NCBI RefSeq assembly: GCF_001975665.1
Contig: NZ_CP019419.1
Location: forward strand, 2,897,501-2,961,500
Direction: 5' to 3'
Length of the DNA stretch: 64,000 nt
From: Polaribacter reichenbachii
Lineage (GTDB): Bacteria > Bacteroidota > Bacteroidia > Flavobacteriales > Flavobacteriaceae
Shown: one piece after another, positions 42,179 to 51,719 of the stretch
Layout: each line of letters begins with the position of its first letter
How positions within the stretch are numbered: position 1 is the stretch's first letter
Translations under genes and position numbers: made by a program
The notes under the pieces: generated by a model
The model's database searches: none
What the model was told of the DNA's origin: nothing
The model's input: the letters and a program-made list of their open reading frames with translations, nothing else

Positions 42179-42520
42179 TTATAAAACTGTAGCAATAGCT
42201 TCTGTTGGTCTACCAATTACAGCCTTGTTTTTATTGATAATTATTGGGCGTTCAATTAATTTCGGATTTTCTACCATAACTTTAATAATTTCTGAATCTG
42301 ATAATTCTTTCCCTTTATAGTTTTCTTTCCAAATTTTCTCAGTTTTACGAACTAATTGAATTGGAGTAATGCCTAATAAATTGATAATTTCTGTTAGCTC
42401 AGTTTCACTTGGCACAGTTTCTAAATATTTAATAATCTCAAATTCTTTACCAGAATTTTCTAACAATTGTAATCCTTCTCTAGATTTTCTACATCTAGGG
42501 TTGTGGTATATTTTTATCAT
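42179..42520 (-). CDS. ArsC-family arsenate reductase-like protein
   Basis: A 113-residue protein of the glutaredoxin-dependent ArsC family. The nucleophilic Cys sits in YHNPRCRKSREGL (Cys10; usual motif NPRCSKSR), the middle shows IEYL-like IIKYLETVPSETEL, and the end has LIERPIIINKNKAVIGRP, typical of the family. No arsenic genes (arsR, arsB) are near, so the substrate may be different; Spx/MgsR-like regulators share the fold but differ in their Cys motif. The octamer tandem repeat begins 10 bp upstream of its start. Confidence 0.85.
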   Translation of the reverse strand: MIKIYHNPRCRKSREGLQLLENSGKEFEIIKYLETVPSETELTEIINLLGITPIQLVRKTEKIWKENYKGKELSDSEIIKVMVENPKLIERPIIINKNKAVIGRPTEAIATVL

Positions 42521-42530
42521 TTTTTCTTAA

Positions 42531-42618
42531 GTTTCAAAGTTTCAAAGTTTCAAAGTTTCAAAGTTTCAAAGTTTCAAAGTTTCAAAGTTTCAAAGTTTCA
42601 AAGTTTCAAAGTTTCAAA
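42531..42618. repeat. Octamer tandem repeat GTTTCAAA, eleven units
   Basis: Eleven perfect head-to-tail copies of GTTTCAAA, directly upstream of the ArsC-like start codon (minus strand). The same octamer occurs at 2351-2374 in the same position relative to its neighbour genes. Confidence 0.97.
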
Positions 42619-42630
42619 GTTTTTAATTTT

Positions 42631-42686
42631 GATTACTGATTACTGATTACTGATTACTGATTACTGATTACTGATTACTGATTACT
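42631..42686. repeat. Heptamer tandem repeat GATTACT, eight units
   Basis: Eight perfect copies of GATTACT. The array overlaps the 3' end of prfB: the last three codons and the stop TAA (42675 onwards) are read from the repeat. The heptamer TGCTAAC at 2425 takes the same place next to miaE. Confidence 0.97.
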
Positions 42687-43775
42687 GGCTTTTTGCCCAT
42701 TCAGCATTAAATAGGCCTTTAAAAATGAATTGATATTACCATCCATAACAGCATCAACATTACCAGTTTCGTGAGCAGTTCTTACATCTTTTACTAATTT
42801 ATAAGGATGCATTACATAGTTTCTTATTTGGCTTCCCCATTCATTTTTCATTTTGTTTGCTTCAATATCATCTCTTGCAGCTTGTTGTTTTTGCAATTCA
42901 ATTTCATACAATTGCGATTTTAACATTTGCATTGCTGTAGCTCTATTATCGTGTTGAGAACGAGAATTAGAACAAGAAATTTGAATTCCTGATGGTTTAT
43001 GCGTTAACTGAACTTTAGTTTCAACTTTATTTACATTCTGACCTCCAGCACCACTAGATCTTGCTGTTGTAATTTCTATATCAGCAGGATTTATATCAAT
43101 TTCAATAGAATCATCAGCAACAGGATATACATAAACAGAAGCAAAAGAAGTATGACGTTTTGCATTAGAATCGAAAGGAGAAATACGAACTAATCTATGT
43201 ACACCATTTTCACCTTTTAACCATCCAAAGGCATAATCTCCAGTAACTTCTACTGTAACTGTTTTTATTCCTGCAGCATCTCCTGCTTGATAATTGAGTG
43301 TTTTTAATTTAAAGCCTTGTTTTTCAGACCACATTGTGTACATTCTAAACAACATTTCTGCCCAATCACAAGATTCTGTTCCTCCTGCACCAGCTGTAAT
43401 TTGTATTACAGCAGAAAGAGAATCACCTTCATCAGAAAGCATATTTTTAAATTCAATATCTTCTAAAAAAGCACTTACTTTATCAAATTGTTCAATTACT
43501 TCATTTTCATCAACTTCATCTTCTTTATAAAACTCATATAAAACATTTACATCTTCATTTAAAGTAATGGCTTTGTTGTAATCTTCTACCCATTTCTTTT
43601 TAAAACGTAGTTCTTTCATAACAACTTCTGCTGCTTTTGGATCGTTCCAAAAATCAGGATTTGCTGTTTTTTCTTCTTCATTGGCTATTTCTATGAGTTT
43701 TTTATCAATCTCTAAATAAGATTTTAATTTTTCAATTCTAGTAGCTATATCTTTCAGTTGGTCTTGTGTAATCAT
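42675..43775 (-). CDS. prfB: Peptide chain release factor 2
   Basis: Recognises UGA and UAA stop codons and releases the finished protein. The 366 residues include the RF2 recognition tripeptide SPF (in [13 protein letters not shown], about 205-217) and the catalytic GGQ ([24 protein letters not shown], about 243-266). The frameshift site usual in bacteria near codon 25 is absent: TCTTATTTAGAGATTGAT reads straight through (SYLEID). The C-terminal residues SNQ and the stop codon come from the heptamer repeat, so the end is probably a recent local change. Confidence 0.97.
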   Translation of the reverse strand: MITQDQLKDIATRIEKLKSYLEIDKKLIEIANEEEKTANPDFWNDPKAAEVVMKELRFKKKWVEDYNKAITLNEDVNVLYEFYKEDEVDENEVIEQFDKVSAFLEDIEFKNMLSDEGDSLSAVIQITAGAGGTESCDWAEMLFRMYTMWSEKQGFKLKTLNYQAGDAAGIKTVTVEVTGDYAFGWLKGENGVHRLVRISPFDSNAKRHTSFASVYVYPVADDSIEIDINPADIEITTARSSGAGGQNVNKVETKVQLTHKPSGIQISCSNSRSQHDNRATAMQMLKSQLYEIELQKQQAARDDIEANKMKNEWGSQIRNYVMHPYKLVKDVRTAHETGNVDAVMDGNINSFLKAYLMLNGQKASNQ

Positions 43776-43948
43776 AAATTTTGTTTTGCTACGTAATTCA
43801 TCAATTTAAAAATAATTCGTGAATTCGTGGCTAATTTTTATACTGAGTAGTAAGTATAAATTCGAAAAACAAAAATAAATGAAATTTTAAGATTTTAGGT
43901 TTTTATAGCTAATACTTATTTTATAGATTTATAAAAATTAATTTTACA

Positions 43949-46372
43949 ATGAAAAAAACACTACTTCTTTTACTTTTCTTATCGCTTTATTTTAACGGGT
44001 TTTCGCAATTTCTTACTGAGAAAACTGGTAAAAATCTAAAAAAAGGAATCACCAAATACGAAGGTTATTTTACTTTTTATTATGATGAAAATCAGGATAA
44101 AGTTTACTTACAAATTGATAAAATAAATCAAGAATTTCTTTATGTTCGCTCACTTTCAGAAGGTTTAGGTTCTAATGATATTGGCTTAGATAGAGGTCAA
44201 TTAGGAGGTGGAGTTGTAGTACATTTTAAAAAAGCTGGGAATAAAATTTTAATGGTGCAACCCAATTTAGATTATAGAGCTATTACTGATAATGAAGAAG
44301 AAAAAAACTCGGTTAGAGAGGCATTTGCAAAATCTGTTTTACACGGATTTGTTATCAAAGAAACCAAAGAAAATAATTATTTAGTAGATGCAACATCTTT
44401 TTTTATTAGAGATGCGCACGGAGTTGCCTCAAGACTAGCAAGAAGCAAAGAAGGGAATTACAGTTTAGATAAAAGTAGAAGTGCATTTAACTTAAAAAGA
44501 ACAAAAGCATTTCCTAAAAATATTGAGTTCGATGTTTTATTAACATTTAAAGGGTCTCCAAAAGGTAGAAACATTAGAAGTGTTGTGCCAGATGCAAGTG
44601 CAGTTACTGTAAATCAACATCATTCTTTTGTAGAATTACCAGATAATAAATACAAACCAAGAAAATACGATCCACGTTCTGGTTCTTGGCAGATGAGTTA
44701 TTTAGACTATTCTACACCAGTAAATGAAGCCATTACAAAACGTTTTATTTACAGACACAGATTAGAAAAAAAGAATCCAGAAGCAGCAATATCAGAAGCT
44801 GTAGAACCTATTATTTATTATTTAGATAGAGGAACTCCAGAACCTGTAAGAAGTGCTTTGTTAGATGGTGGACGTTGGTGGAATCAAGCTTTTGAAGCTG
44901 CAGGTTATAAAGATGCTTTTCAGTTTAAAATGTTGCCAGAAGGCGCAGATATGTTAGATGTACGTTATAACGTTGTACAATGGGTACACAGATCTACAAG
45001 AGGTTGGAGTTATGGTTCTAATATTTCTGATCCAAGAACTGGAGAAATTATAAAAGGCCACGTAAGTTTAGGAAGTTTACGCATTCGTCAAGATTATTTA
45101 ATTGCGCAAGCTTTGCAAGCTCCTTTTAAAAATAATTCTGCTGATGATGAATTTGCATTGCAAATGGCAATTGCCAGAATTAGACAATTATCGGCTCACG
45201 AAATTGGGCACACTTTAGGTTTTAGTCATAATTTTGCAGCGAGTACAAATGGTAGAACTTCTGTAATGGATTATCCACATCCAAAATTTACTTTAAAAAA
45301 TGGTAAAATAGATTTTTCTGATGCTTATGATGATAAAATTGGTGCTTGGGATAAAGTAACTGTTGCGTATTCTTATCAAGATTTCCCTAAAGGAATAGAT
45401 CAGAACAAAGCCCTAAATAAAATTTTAGAAGATGCTTATGCAAAAGGACTAAAATATTTATCAGATTCTGATGCAAGACCTCAAGGTAGTGCAAGTGCAA
45501 CAGCACATTTGTGGGATAATGGAGGAAATGTTTACGACGAATTAAACAATCTTTTAAAAGTTAGAAAAACTGCAATTGCAAAATTTTCTACGGATAATAT
45601 AAAAGCTGGTCAACCTTATTCTGTTTTAGAAGATGTGTTTGTACCTCTTTATTTTTTACATCGTTTTCAAACAGAAGCAACAACTAAATTAATTGGTGGT
45701 TTAGATTATAGTTATGCTGTTAAAGGCGGAAACCAAACAGTAGTTAAAAGAGTTTCTGGAGATGTAGAGAAAAAAGCTTTAGAAGCCATTTTACAAACGA
45801 TTTCTGTGGATGAAATTGCGATTCCTAAAGAAAAATTGGCATTATTTCCACCTAGAGCAATTGGTTATAATAGAACTAGAGAATCTTTTAAAAGTAAATT
45901 AGGGGTTGCTTTTGATGCTTTTTCTGCAGTAGAAACTGCTTCTGATATGACATTGAATTTATTATTAAATCCGCAAAGAATGTCTCGATTAATAGCGCAT
46001 AAAAGTTTAGATAAAAATCAATTGGGATTAGATGCATTAATAGATGATTTAGTTGAAGCATCCATAAAAAAAACACATAAAGATAATTACCATCAAGAAT
46101 TACAAAACGTAATAAATTCTAAAGTTTTAGAGCAATTGTTTTATTTAGGAGCATATAAAAATCAATACAAACAAGTAAATGCCATTGTATTATTTAAGTT
46201 AGATGAAATAAAAACTTATTTAAAAACTAAAAACGCATCTGGAATTCAGAAAATTTATGATGCTGCATTATTAAAAATGATTGATGGATATTTAAAAAAT
46301 CCGACTTCATTTAAAAAATTAGCGGCTCCAAAAATGCCTGATGGTTCGCCTATTGGTAGTGAAGGTTATTAA
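43949..46372 (+). CDS. Secreted zinc metalloprotease (DUF5117/DUF5118 type)
   Basis: 807 residues with a signal peptide (1-19, cut after GFSQ). A beta-rich N-terminal region with GYFTFYYDENQDKVYLQIDKINQEFLYVRSLSEGLGSNDIGLDRGQ (about 33-78) is typical of the DUF5118/5117 pair. The metzincin zinc motif HEIGHTLGFSHN lies at residues 417-428, with a Met-turn-like SVMDYP about 10 residues later. It is probably periplasmic or surface-bound; no lipobox is visible. It stands alone. The natural substrate is unknown. Confidence 0.92.
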   Translation: MKKTLLLLLFLSLYFNGFSQFLTEKTGKNLKKGITKYEGYFTFYYDENQDKVYLQIDKINQEFLYVRSLSEGLGSNDIGLDRGQLGGGVVVHFKKAGNKILMVQPNLDYRAITDNEEEKNSVREAFAKSVLHGFVIKETKENNYLVDATSFFIRDAHGVASRLARSKEGNYSLDKSRSAFNLKRTKAFPKNIEFDVLLTFKGSPKGRNIRSVVPDASAVTVNQHHSFVELPDNKYKPRKYDPRSGSWQMSYLDYSTPVNEAITKRFIYRHRLEKKNPEAAISEAVEPIIYYLDRGTPEPVRSALLDGGRWWNQAFEAAGYKDAFQFKMLPEGADMLDVRYNVVQWVHRSTRGWSYGSNISDPRTGEIIKGHVSLGSLRIRQDYLIAQALQAPFKNNSADDEFALQMAIARIRQLSAHEIGHTLGFSHNFAASTNGRTSVMDYPHPKFTLKNGKIDFSDAYDDKIGAWDKVTVAYSYQDFPKGIDQNKALNKILEDAYAKGLKYLSDSDARPQGSASATAHLWDNGGNVYDELNNLLKVRKTAIAKFSTDNIKAGQPYSVLEDVFVPLYFLHRFQTEATTKLIGGLDYSYAVKGGNQTVVKRVSGDVEKKALEAILQTISVDEIAIPKEKLALFPPRAIGYNRTRESFKSKLGVAFDAFSAVETASDMTLNLLLNPQRMSRLIAHKSLDKNQLGLDALIDDLVEASIKKTHKDNYHQELQNVINSKVLEQLFYLGAYKNQYKQVNAIVLFKLDEIKTYLKTKNASGIQKIYDAALLKMIDGYLKNPTSFKKLAAPKMPDGSPIGSEGY

Positions 46373-46406
46373 TTTTAAAGACTTTTTAAAAATAGAATTA
46401 ACAAAT

Positions 46407-46446
46407 ATTCACTGAGTTTTAATAAAATGCTCAGTGAATTTTTTTA
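46407..46446 (+). terminator. Terminator after the metalloprotease gene
   Basis: Stem ATTCACTGAG/CTCAGTGAAT around a 13-nt loop, followed by a T-tract, 35 bp past the stop. Confidence 0.8.
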
Positions 46447-46476
46447 TCTAATAGAATCAAGTAAATAAATATTTTA

Positions 46477-47007
46477 ATGCATAGAAAAATAATTATTACT
46501 GGTACAACTTGTACAGGAAAAACAACGCTAGGTAAAAAAATATCTAAAGAATTTGGTATTCCGCAAATAGATTTAGATGATTTGCATTTTTTACCAAATT
46601 GGGTAGAAAAAGAAAATGAAGAATTTGTAAATGATGTAAATTCAGAAGTAGCAAAACATCAAGAATGGATTGTTACAGGTAGTTATCAATCACTTTTAAA
46701 AGATTCAGTTTGGCAAGAAGCAACTTTAATAGTTTGGTTAGATTATTCTTTGAGCTTAGTTTTAAGACGCTATTTTATTAGAACTTATAAAAGAGTTTTT
46801 TTGAAAGAAAAATGTTGTGGAGAAAATTATGAAACTTTAGGTAGAACCTTTTCTAAAGAAAGTTTATTTCTGTGGATATTTAAAAGTTATTGGGTTAGAA
46901 AAAAAAGAATGCATCATTGGCAAAACACTCTTTTTACGCATAAAAAATGGCTGATTTTAAAAAATCCTAAAGAAGAAAATAAGCTAAGATTGATGTTAAA
47001 ACATTAA
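46477..47007 (+). CDS. P-loop kinase, FlaR/topology-modulation-like
   Basis: 176 residues with Walker A GTTCTGKTT (8-16), DLDDLHFLPNW (near 32-42), WIVTGSYQSLL, and a hydrophobic-aromatic stretch LIVWLDYSLSLVLRRYFIRT followed by a Cys pair (KCCGENY). The pattern fits the group of adenylate-kinase-like proteins annotated as DNA topology modulation protein FlaR; the true reaction is not known, a small-molecule kinase being most likely. It stands alone between the metalloprotease and a convergent surface protein. Confidence 0.75.
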   Translation: MHRKIIITGTTCTGKTTLGKKISKEFGIPQIDLDDLHFLPNWVEKENEEFVNDVNSEVAKHQEWIVTGSYQSLLKDSVWQEATLIVWLDYSLSLVLRRYFIRTYKRVFLKEKCCGENYETLGRTFSKESLFLWIFKSYWVRKKRMHHWQNTLFTHKKWLILKNPKEENKLRLMLKH

Positions 47008-47013
47008 TAATAA

Positions 47014-49455
47014 TTATTCAACAACAATTGTACTTGTACCGTAAATAGGAATTCCTGTTTTTGTAATTCCTTGAACTTCTATCAAATAATTGCTCTTTAA
47101 ATCCGAAGTAAAAAAGTCGATAATTACCTCGTTATTTTCTGTGGTTTTAATTTGAGGTTCCCAATGTAAAGTAGTTCTTAAATCTGATTTTGTACTTTCT
47201 TCAATTCCGTTAATATGATCTGGAGCATAGAATTCTTTGGCTGTGTAAAATCCGATAGCATTAAAATCGATAATTCCTGGTTTTCTCTTTACTTTTGAGT
47301 TTAATCCATTTCCATTTCCATTTCCTAATTTAGAGTAGATAGAAATTACAGAGCCGCTATTAGAAAAGAAAGCAGCATCTGCACCAATTAATACATCAAC
47401 AAAAGAAACATTTGATGCATCTATATTCTGTAAATCTATAATATCTACAGGCATTTCATCATATAAAAATAAAGGTAGTTTGTTGGGTTCTCTATTGATA
47501 TAAATAGAATCGCCAACTATATTTACACCAGGTATATTGTAAAAAATATCGAAAGCGTTGTTAGAAATAGCAATTTGGTTTTCAATATCGAATCTTCTAA
47601 AAGAATTTCCATAAGAAGTTCTAGCATTCATTTCATCTCTTCTAATATCTTTGTCTGTTTTTAGATTAGATTTTATGACAACTTCACTCAGCATATTTTC
47701 TTGATTTTTAAAAGCATTTTCAATGTCTTTAATGTATTGTTGATATTTTAAATAAGCATCTAAATTATTTTTATTGTTTTGACTTGCTGTAGTATCTCTG
47801 TAAATTTCAGGGCTTTTTTCTTCTTTATTTTTTACTATCAATACTTTTCGATCTCCTTTTTTTTGGGATTTAAAATTGGTTAATCTAGATTCTACTAAAA
47901 CCGGAATTGAATCATAAAAAACATAAGGACCATAGCTAAAATTTCCATTAGCATCAGAATTTTTAATTGGTTCTTGTTCTATAACTTTACTGTAAAAAGT
48001 TAGTCTCGTAGGTAGAGATTGTGGCTTGTAAGGTGCTTTCATACTAAACGTTTTACCAGAAATAAATAGCCCTTTTTCTGCATCAAATCTATTTAACTTT
48101 TGATTAAAAAGTAGGTCTTGCCAAGTAAATCTTCGCCAACCATTGGTTCTCATAATTAAATCTAATAAATATTTTCTTTGATTATTTTCTTGTTCTTCAA
48201 AGAAATAATTTGGGTTTTCAATTTTTCCTTTTACATCAGAATTTAATAATAAATAAGTTTTAATATTTTCAGCATCTGTGCTTTCTGGAAAAGTATTCAT
48301 ATCCTTTACAGTCAATGATAAAATACTTTCTACATTTTTATCTTTAAAATCATTTACATCAATATTTAGACTTACTTTTTTTCTTGGTGTAAAATAATCT
48401 CTCGATTTTTTTATGTTAACATTTACAGTATTATTTTTATTATTTACAAAAACCAATCTTTCGCAAGTTGGTTGGTTACTAGAATTGAATAATGTAATAT
48501 GTAAAACTCCATTATCTAATTTGTCTATTGGTAACTTTAAAACTTTACTTTTAGATTGCTCTTTTAATTGTTTATTAAATAAGATATTTCCTCTTTTATG
48601 TATGACTAAAGTGGTATTGAAAAGACCATTATTTCTATTCGATTTTAAGTTGATAAAAATTTCATCATTATTAATTACTGCATTTAAAACATTACCAACT
48701 GGCAAAGCTTTTGGTAAAGGATACGTATAATCAGTGTCTTTAAAACTAATTTTAGCAAAGTAAGTTTCATCTTTTTTAGGAGTAATATTAAACATCCCTA
48801 ATCCAAATTTTGAAGATGAAAAAGTAGTTACAAGATTATCATCTTGATCATAAATTGAAATAGGTGTTTTTACCTCATTAAAAATTGAATTTTTTAATTT
48901 GATGGCAACAAAATTACTCAAGTCGTTTACTAAATAACCACCTTCAGGATAAAAATGAAGATTGGGTTTGTTATCTATGATTTCTTTATTTTCAGTACTT
49001 ATGGTTAAAGGATTTACTTTATCAGACCAAATCATAATTTCCTTTTGAAAAAATGAAGCAGAACCACTATTTTTCATATAATTAGTATATGCCCTAATTA
49101 AATATTTACCAGGTTTTACATCCTCAGAAATTGAGAAATCTCCTGCAACAGAAACTTCTGACATATAAAATTTTTTATGATCTAGAATGCTATCTTTTTC
49201 ATTAATCAATTCAGCATGTACAACCTTACTTTTATTCGATTTTAAATGATTTGTAGCATCAACCAAATAAGCAGAAAACCAAATACGATCTTCAATATTG
49301 TAATTACTCTTATCTGTATGAACAAATATTTTTTCTTGATGATCTACATTTGTAAACTGGTCTAATTTATCTTTAACAACTTCTGTAAAAGTGGAATTCT
49401 GCCCAAAAGAAAAGAAATGGACACATAAAATTAATAGAAAAACAAGCTTTTTCAT
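47014..49455 (-). CDS. Large surface protein with MG2-like and TonB-plug-like domains
   Basis: 813 residues with a signal peptide (1-18, cut after FGQ). The N-terminal part (about 40-135) matches the MG2 macroglobulin-like pattern: EKIFVHTDKSNYNIEDRIWFSAYLVD...KPGKYLIRAYTNYMKN. Several beta-sandwich-like repeats follow. Near residues 600-710 is a TonB-plug-like domain (NNAFDIFYNIPGVNIVGDSIYINREPNKLPLFLYDEMPVD). No barrel follows, so it is not a receptor. The C-terminus ends in WEPQIKTTENNEVIIDFFTSDLKSNYLIEVQGIT, again macroglobulin-like. Bacteroidetes carry many such proteins; the function is unknown, but a scaffold for the outer-membrane surface is possible. Confidence 0.75.
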   Translation of the reverse strand: MKKLVFLLILCVHFFSFGQNSTFTEVVKDKLDQFTNVDHQEKIFVHTDKSNYNIEDRIWFSAYLVDATNHLKSNKSKVVHAELINEKDSILDHKKFYMSEVSVAGDFSISEDVKPGKYLIRAYTNYMKNSGSASFFQKEIMIWSDKVNPLTISTENKEIIDNKPNLHFYPEGGYLVNDLSNFVAIKLKNSIFNEVKTPISIYDQDDNLVTTFSSSKFGLGMFNITPKKDETYFAKISFKDTDYTYPLPKALPVGNVLNAVINNDEIFINLKSNRNNGLFNTTLVIHKRGNILFNKQLKEQSKSKVLKLPIDKLDNGVLHITLFNSSNQPTCERLVFVNNKNNTVNVNIKKSRDYFTPRKKVSLNIDVNDFKDKNVESILSLTVKDMNTFPESTDAENIKTYLLLNSDVKGKIENPNYFFEEQENNQRKYLLDLIMRTNGWRRFTWQDLLFNQKLNRFDAEKGLFISGKTFSMKAPYKPQSLPTRLTFYSKVIEQEPIKNSDANGNFSYGPYVFYDSIPVLVESRLTNFKSQKKGDRKVLIVKNKEEKSPEIYRDTTASQNNKNNLDAYLKYQQYIKDIENAFKNQENMLSEVVIKSNLKTDKDIRRDEMNARTSYGNSFRRFDIENQIAISNNAFDIFYNIPGVNIVGDSIYINREPNKLPLFLYDEMPVDIIDLQNIDASNVSFVDVLIGADAAFFSNSGSVISIYSKLGNGNGNGLNSKVKRKPGIIDFNAIGFYTAKEFYAPDHINGIEESTKSDLRTTLHWEPQIKTTENNEVIIDFFTSDLKSNYLIEVQGITKTGIPIYGTSTIVVE

Positions 49456-49561
49456 TATAAGGATTTTTGATGCTTAGTAAATGTAGCATCAAAATAAATA
49501 ATAATTTATTTTTTTAAAAAAATTTAACGTGTATTTACATTTTATTCTATAGTTTAGAACA

Positions 49562-50581
49562 ATGGTTATAGACTTAATTTCAGATACAGTAACTAAGCCA
49601 ACATCAGAGATGTTAGCTGCAATGATGAATGCAAAAGTAGGCGATGATGTTTTTAAAATGGATCCTACAGTAAACGCACTAGAGCAAAAAGCTGCAAAAA
49701 TGTTTGGTATGGAAGATGCTCTTTTTTTTCCATCAGGAACAATGGCAAACCAAACAGCCATAAAATTGCACACGCAACCAGGAGATTTAATTATTGCTGA
49801 TAAATATGCTCATATCTATAATTATGAGAGTGGAGGAGTAGCATTTAATTCTGGAGTTACGTGTAAGTTAATAGATGGAAACAGGGGTATGTTTACAGCA
49901 AGTCAAATTGAAGAATTTGCTGCTGTAAAACCACAAATTTATTTGCCTTTTACCAAAATGATTTGTGTAGAAAACACGACAAATAAAGGTGGTGGAGCTT
50001 GTTGGGATTTTTCTGAATTAGAAAAAATTAAACAAGTGGCACAAAAAAACAATTTAGCTTATCATTTAGATGGTGCAAGATTGTTTAATGCTATGGTTGC
50101 AAAAAAACAAACTCCAAAACAATATGGAGCCCTTTTTGATACTATTTCTATTTGTTTGTCTAAAGGTTTAGGAGCTCCAATTGGTTCTCTTTTATTGGGG
50201 TCTAAAAAAAATATTGCTTATGCTTTAAGACTTCGAAAATTATTAGGAGGCGGTATGAGACAAGTTGGTTTTTTAGCTGCAGCTGGTATTTATGCTCTAG
50301 ATAATAACATAGAAAGATTAGCAGAAGATCATAAAAAAGCAAAAGAAATTGCTACTGTTTTAGAAACCTGTAGTTATGTTACTAAAATAGAACCTGTAGA
50401 AACCAATATTCTAATTTTTTATGTAGATGATAAAATTGGTGTAGATAATTTTATTGAAAAAATGGCAGCAAAAAATATTCTATTAACGCCTATGGGCGAA
50501 GGTAAAATTAGAATTGTAACCCATTTAGATTATACAGATGACATGCACGAAATTTTATTAAAAGAGCTAAAAGCTTTTTAA
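49562..50581 (+). CDS. ltaE: PLP-dependent threonine aldolase, GntG/LtaE type
   Basis: Splits threonine or allo-threonine into glycine and acetaldehyde. 339 residues, fold type I: the start MVIDLISDTVTKPTSEMLAAM is typical of this family, GTMANQTAIKLHT (about 59-71) binds the cofactor, ENTTNKGGG and HLDGARLFNA (about 175-184) follow, and the Lys of SKGLGAPIG (about 200-208) forms the Schiff base. Stand-alone gene. The last 4 bp overlap the convergent barrel-protein gene. The exact stereospecificity cannot be told. Confidence 0.93.
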   Translation: MVIDLISDTVTKPTSEMLAAMMNAKVGDDVFKMDPTVNALEQKAAKMFGMEDALFFPSGTMANQTAIKLHTQPGDLIIADKYAHIYNYESGGVAFNSGVTCKLIDGNRGMFTASQIEEFAAVKPQIYLPFTKMICVENTTNKGGGACWDFSELEKIKQVAQKNNLAYHLDGARLFNAMVAKKQTPKQYGALFDTISICLSKGLGAPIGSLLLGSKKNIAYALRLRKLLGGGMRQVGFLAAAGIYALDNNIERLAEDHKKAKEIATVLETCSYVTKIEPVETNILIFYVDDKIGVDNFIEKMAAKNILLTPMGEGKIRIVTHLDYTDDMHEILLKELKAF

Positions 50582-51063
50582 AAATAGAAACGAACTACTG
50601 GCGATATTGGTGAAGCAAAAATACTTTTGTTTTCATCATACAAAACGTCATAACGAATTCCCAACGCAAATCTGCCTTGGTTGTAAGCGACACCTAAATG
50701 TAAGGCTGGGAAATTTGTACTTATAGAATTACCATTAAAAGTAGATTGGTTTGCAAAATAGTAATCAAAATCTGTAGAAAATTGAACTCCAAAATTGGTT
50801 TGATACAATCCAATAATACTTGTACTGTATACATTTGTTGTAAAATCATTAATTTCACTGTATAGATAACCAAGTCCTGCACCTAAAGCAAAACCATTAT
50901 CAAAATTATAGATTGCACTTGGCGAAATACCAATAGTTGTTTGATTACCAAAACTAGCTGTAAAACCACCACCAAATTGAACGTTGTCCCAAAAATCAGA
51001 TTTTTGTTGAGCAGCAAGCGGTATTGAGAAACCTAAAAATAATACTAAGAATAACTTTTTCAT
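50578..51063 (-). CDS. Small outer-membrane beta-barrel protein
   Basis: 161 residues: signal peptide (1-19, cut after LAAQ) and an eight-strand barrel with FGGGFTASFGNQTTIGISPSAIYNFDNGFALGAGLGYLYS (about 31-70) and a final RFYF. The pattern is that of the porin-like alpha-ketoglutarate decarboxylase-annotated family of Flavobacteria, whose name is not supported by any function. Its start is 8 bp after the stop of a four-helix membrane protein, so it is the last gene of the sigma-factor operon. Confidence 0.75.
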   Translation of the reverse strand: MKKLFLVLFLGFSIPLAAQQKSDFWDNVQFGGGFTASFGNQTTIGISPSAIYNFDNGFALGAGLGYLYSEINDFTTNVYSTSIIGLYQTNFGVQFSTDFDYYFANQSTFNGNSISTNFPALHLGVAYNQGRFALGIRYDVLYDENKSIFASPISPVVRFYF

Positions 51064-51071
51064 ACAATTGT

Positions 51072-51716
51072 TTAATTTAACGCATCTAACCTAGCCAATT
51101 CTTTATAATTTTTGTTTAATTTTCGTAAAAGAATTCCGTAGACTAATTTGTAAAACAACCATAGAAATACCAAAATAATAATTAATGCAACAACTTGACT
51201 AATAATAGTTATAGTAATAATTTGGCTCATATCAATAGCCAAATTATCAGGATTCATTGTTTGCATTAATTTATCAGAGTCAGAAAACATTACTACATTT
51301 AAAACTATGCTGATAAGAAAAACAGTAGCTAGATTATAAAAAACATAGTACTTAACTGTTTTTCTAATTCGTAGAATATTTTTCATTAATTTTCTTGTAC
51401 TATCAGTTAAAGATACTCTTTGATGATTGTTGTAAAATAAATACAAAAATATGGCAATAATTATGTAGTGTAAAACTACAAATACCTTTAAAAACCCTGT
51501 TAAATTAAGGTCTTCATATACTTGATAAAAACTATCAGGAATCACAAAATTTAAAGCACTCCAGAATAAAAATTCTAAAATACCAATAATAAAAATCCAT
51601 TTTACAATAGATGAAGATTTTGAATGAGCAAGTTTATAAATCTCTTTAGCAGAGTGTTTATTTTGCTCTTCAGGCTGATTTTTCCAAGCCTTTTTATAAT
51701 TGTCTAATACATCCAT
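51072..51716 (-). CDS. Four-helix membrane protein downstream of an ECF sigma factor
   Basis: 214 residues. The cytoplasmic start MDVLDNYKKAWKNQPEEQ, rich in charge, precedes helices at about 38-58, 75-95, 120-140 and 165-195, and the end (LLRKLNKNYKELARLDALN) is again charged. Its ATG is 3 bp after the sigma-factor stop. In many Bacteroidetes loci a membrane protein of this kind follows an ECF sigma factor; by position it may be its anti-sigma factor. It has no zinc-binding anti-sigma motif (HxxxCxxC), so this is inference. Confidence 0.72.
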   Translation of the reverse strand: MDVLDNYKKAWKNQPEEQNKHSAKEIYKLAHSKSSSIVKWIFIIGILEFLFWSALNFVIPDSFYQVYEDLNLTGFLKVFVVLHYIIIAIFLYLFYNNHQRVSLTDSTRKLMKNILRIRKTVKYYVFYNLATVFLISIVLNVVMFSDSDKLMQTMNPDNLAIDMSQIITITIISQVVALIIILVFLWLFYKLVYGILLRKLNKNYKELARLDALN

Positions 51717-51719
51717 AAA

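Noticed and set aside
45888..46076. Minus-strand ORF in the metalloprotease gene
   Set aside because: It is a shadow inside a well-supported coding region.
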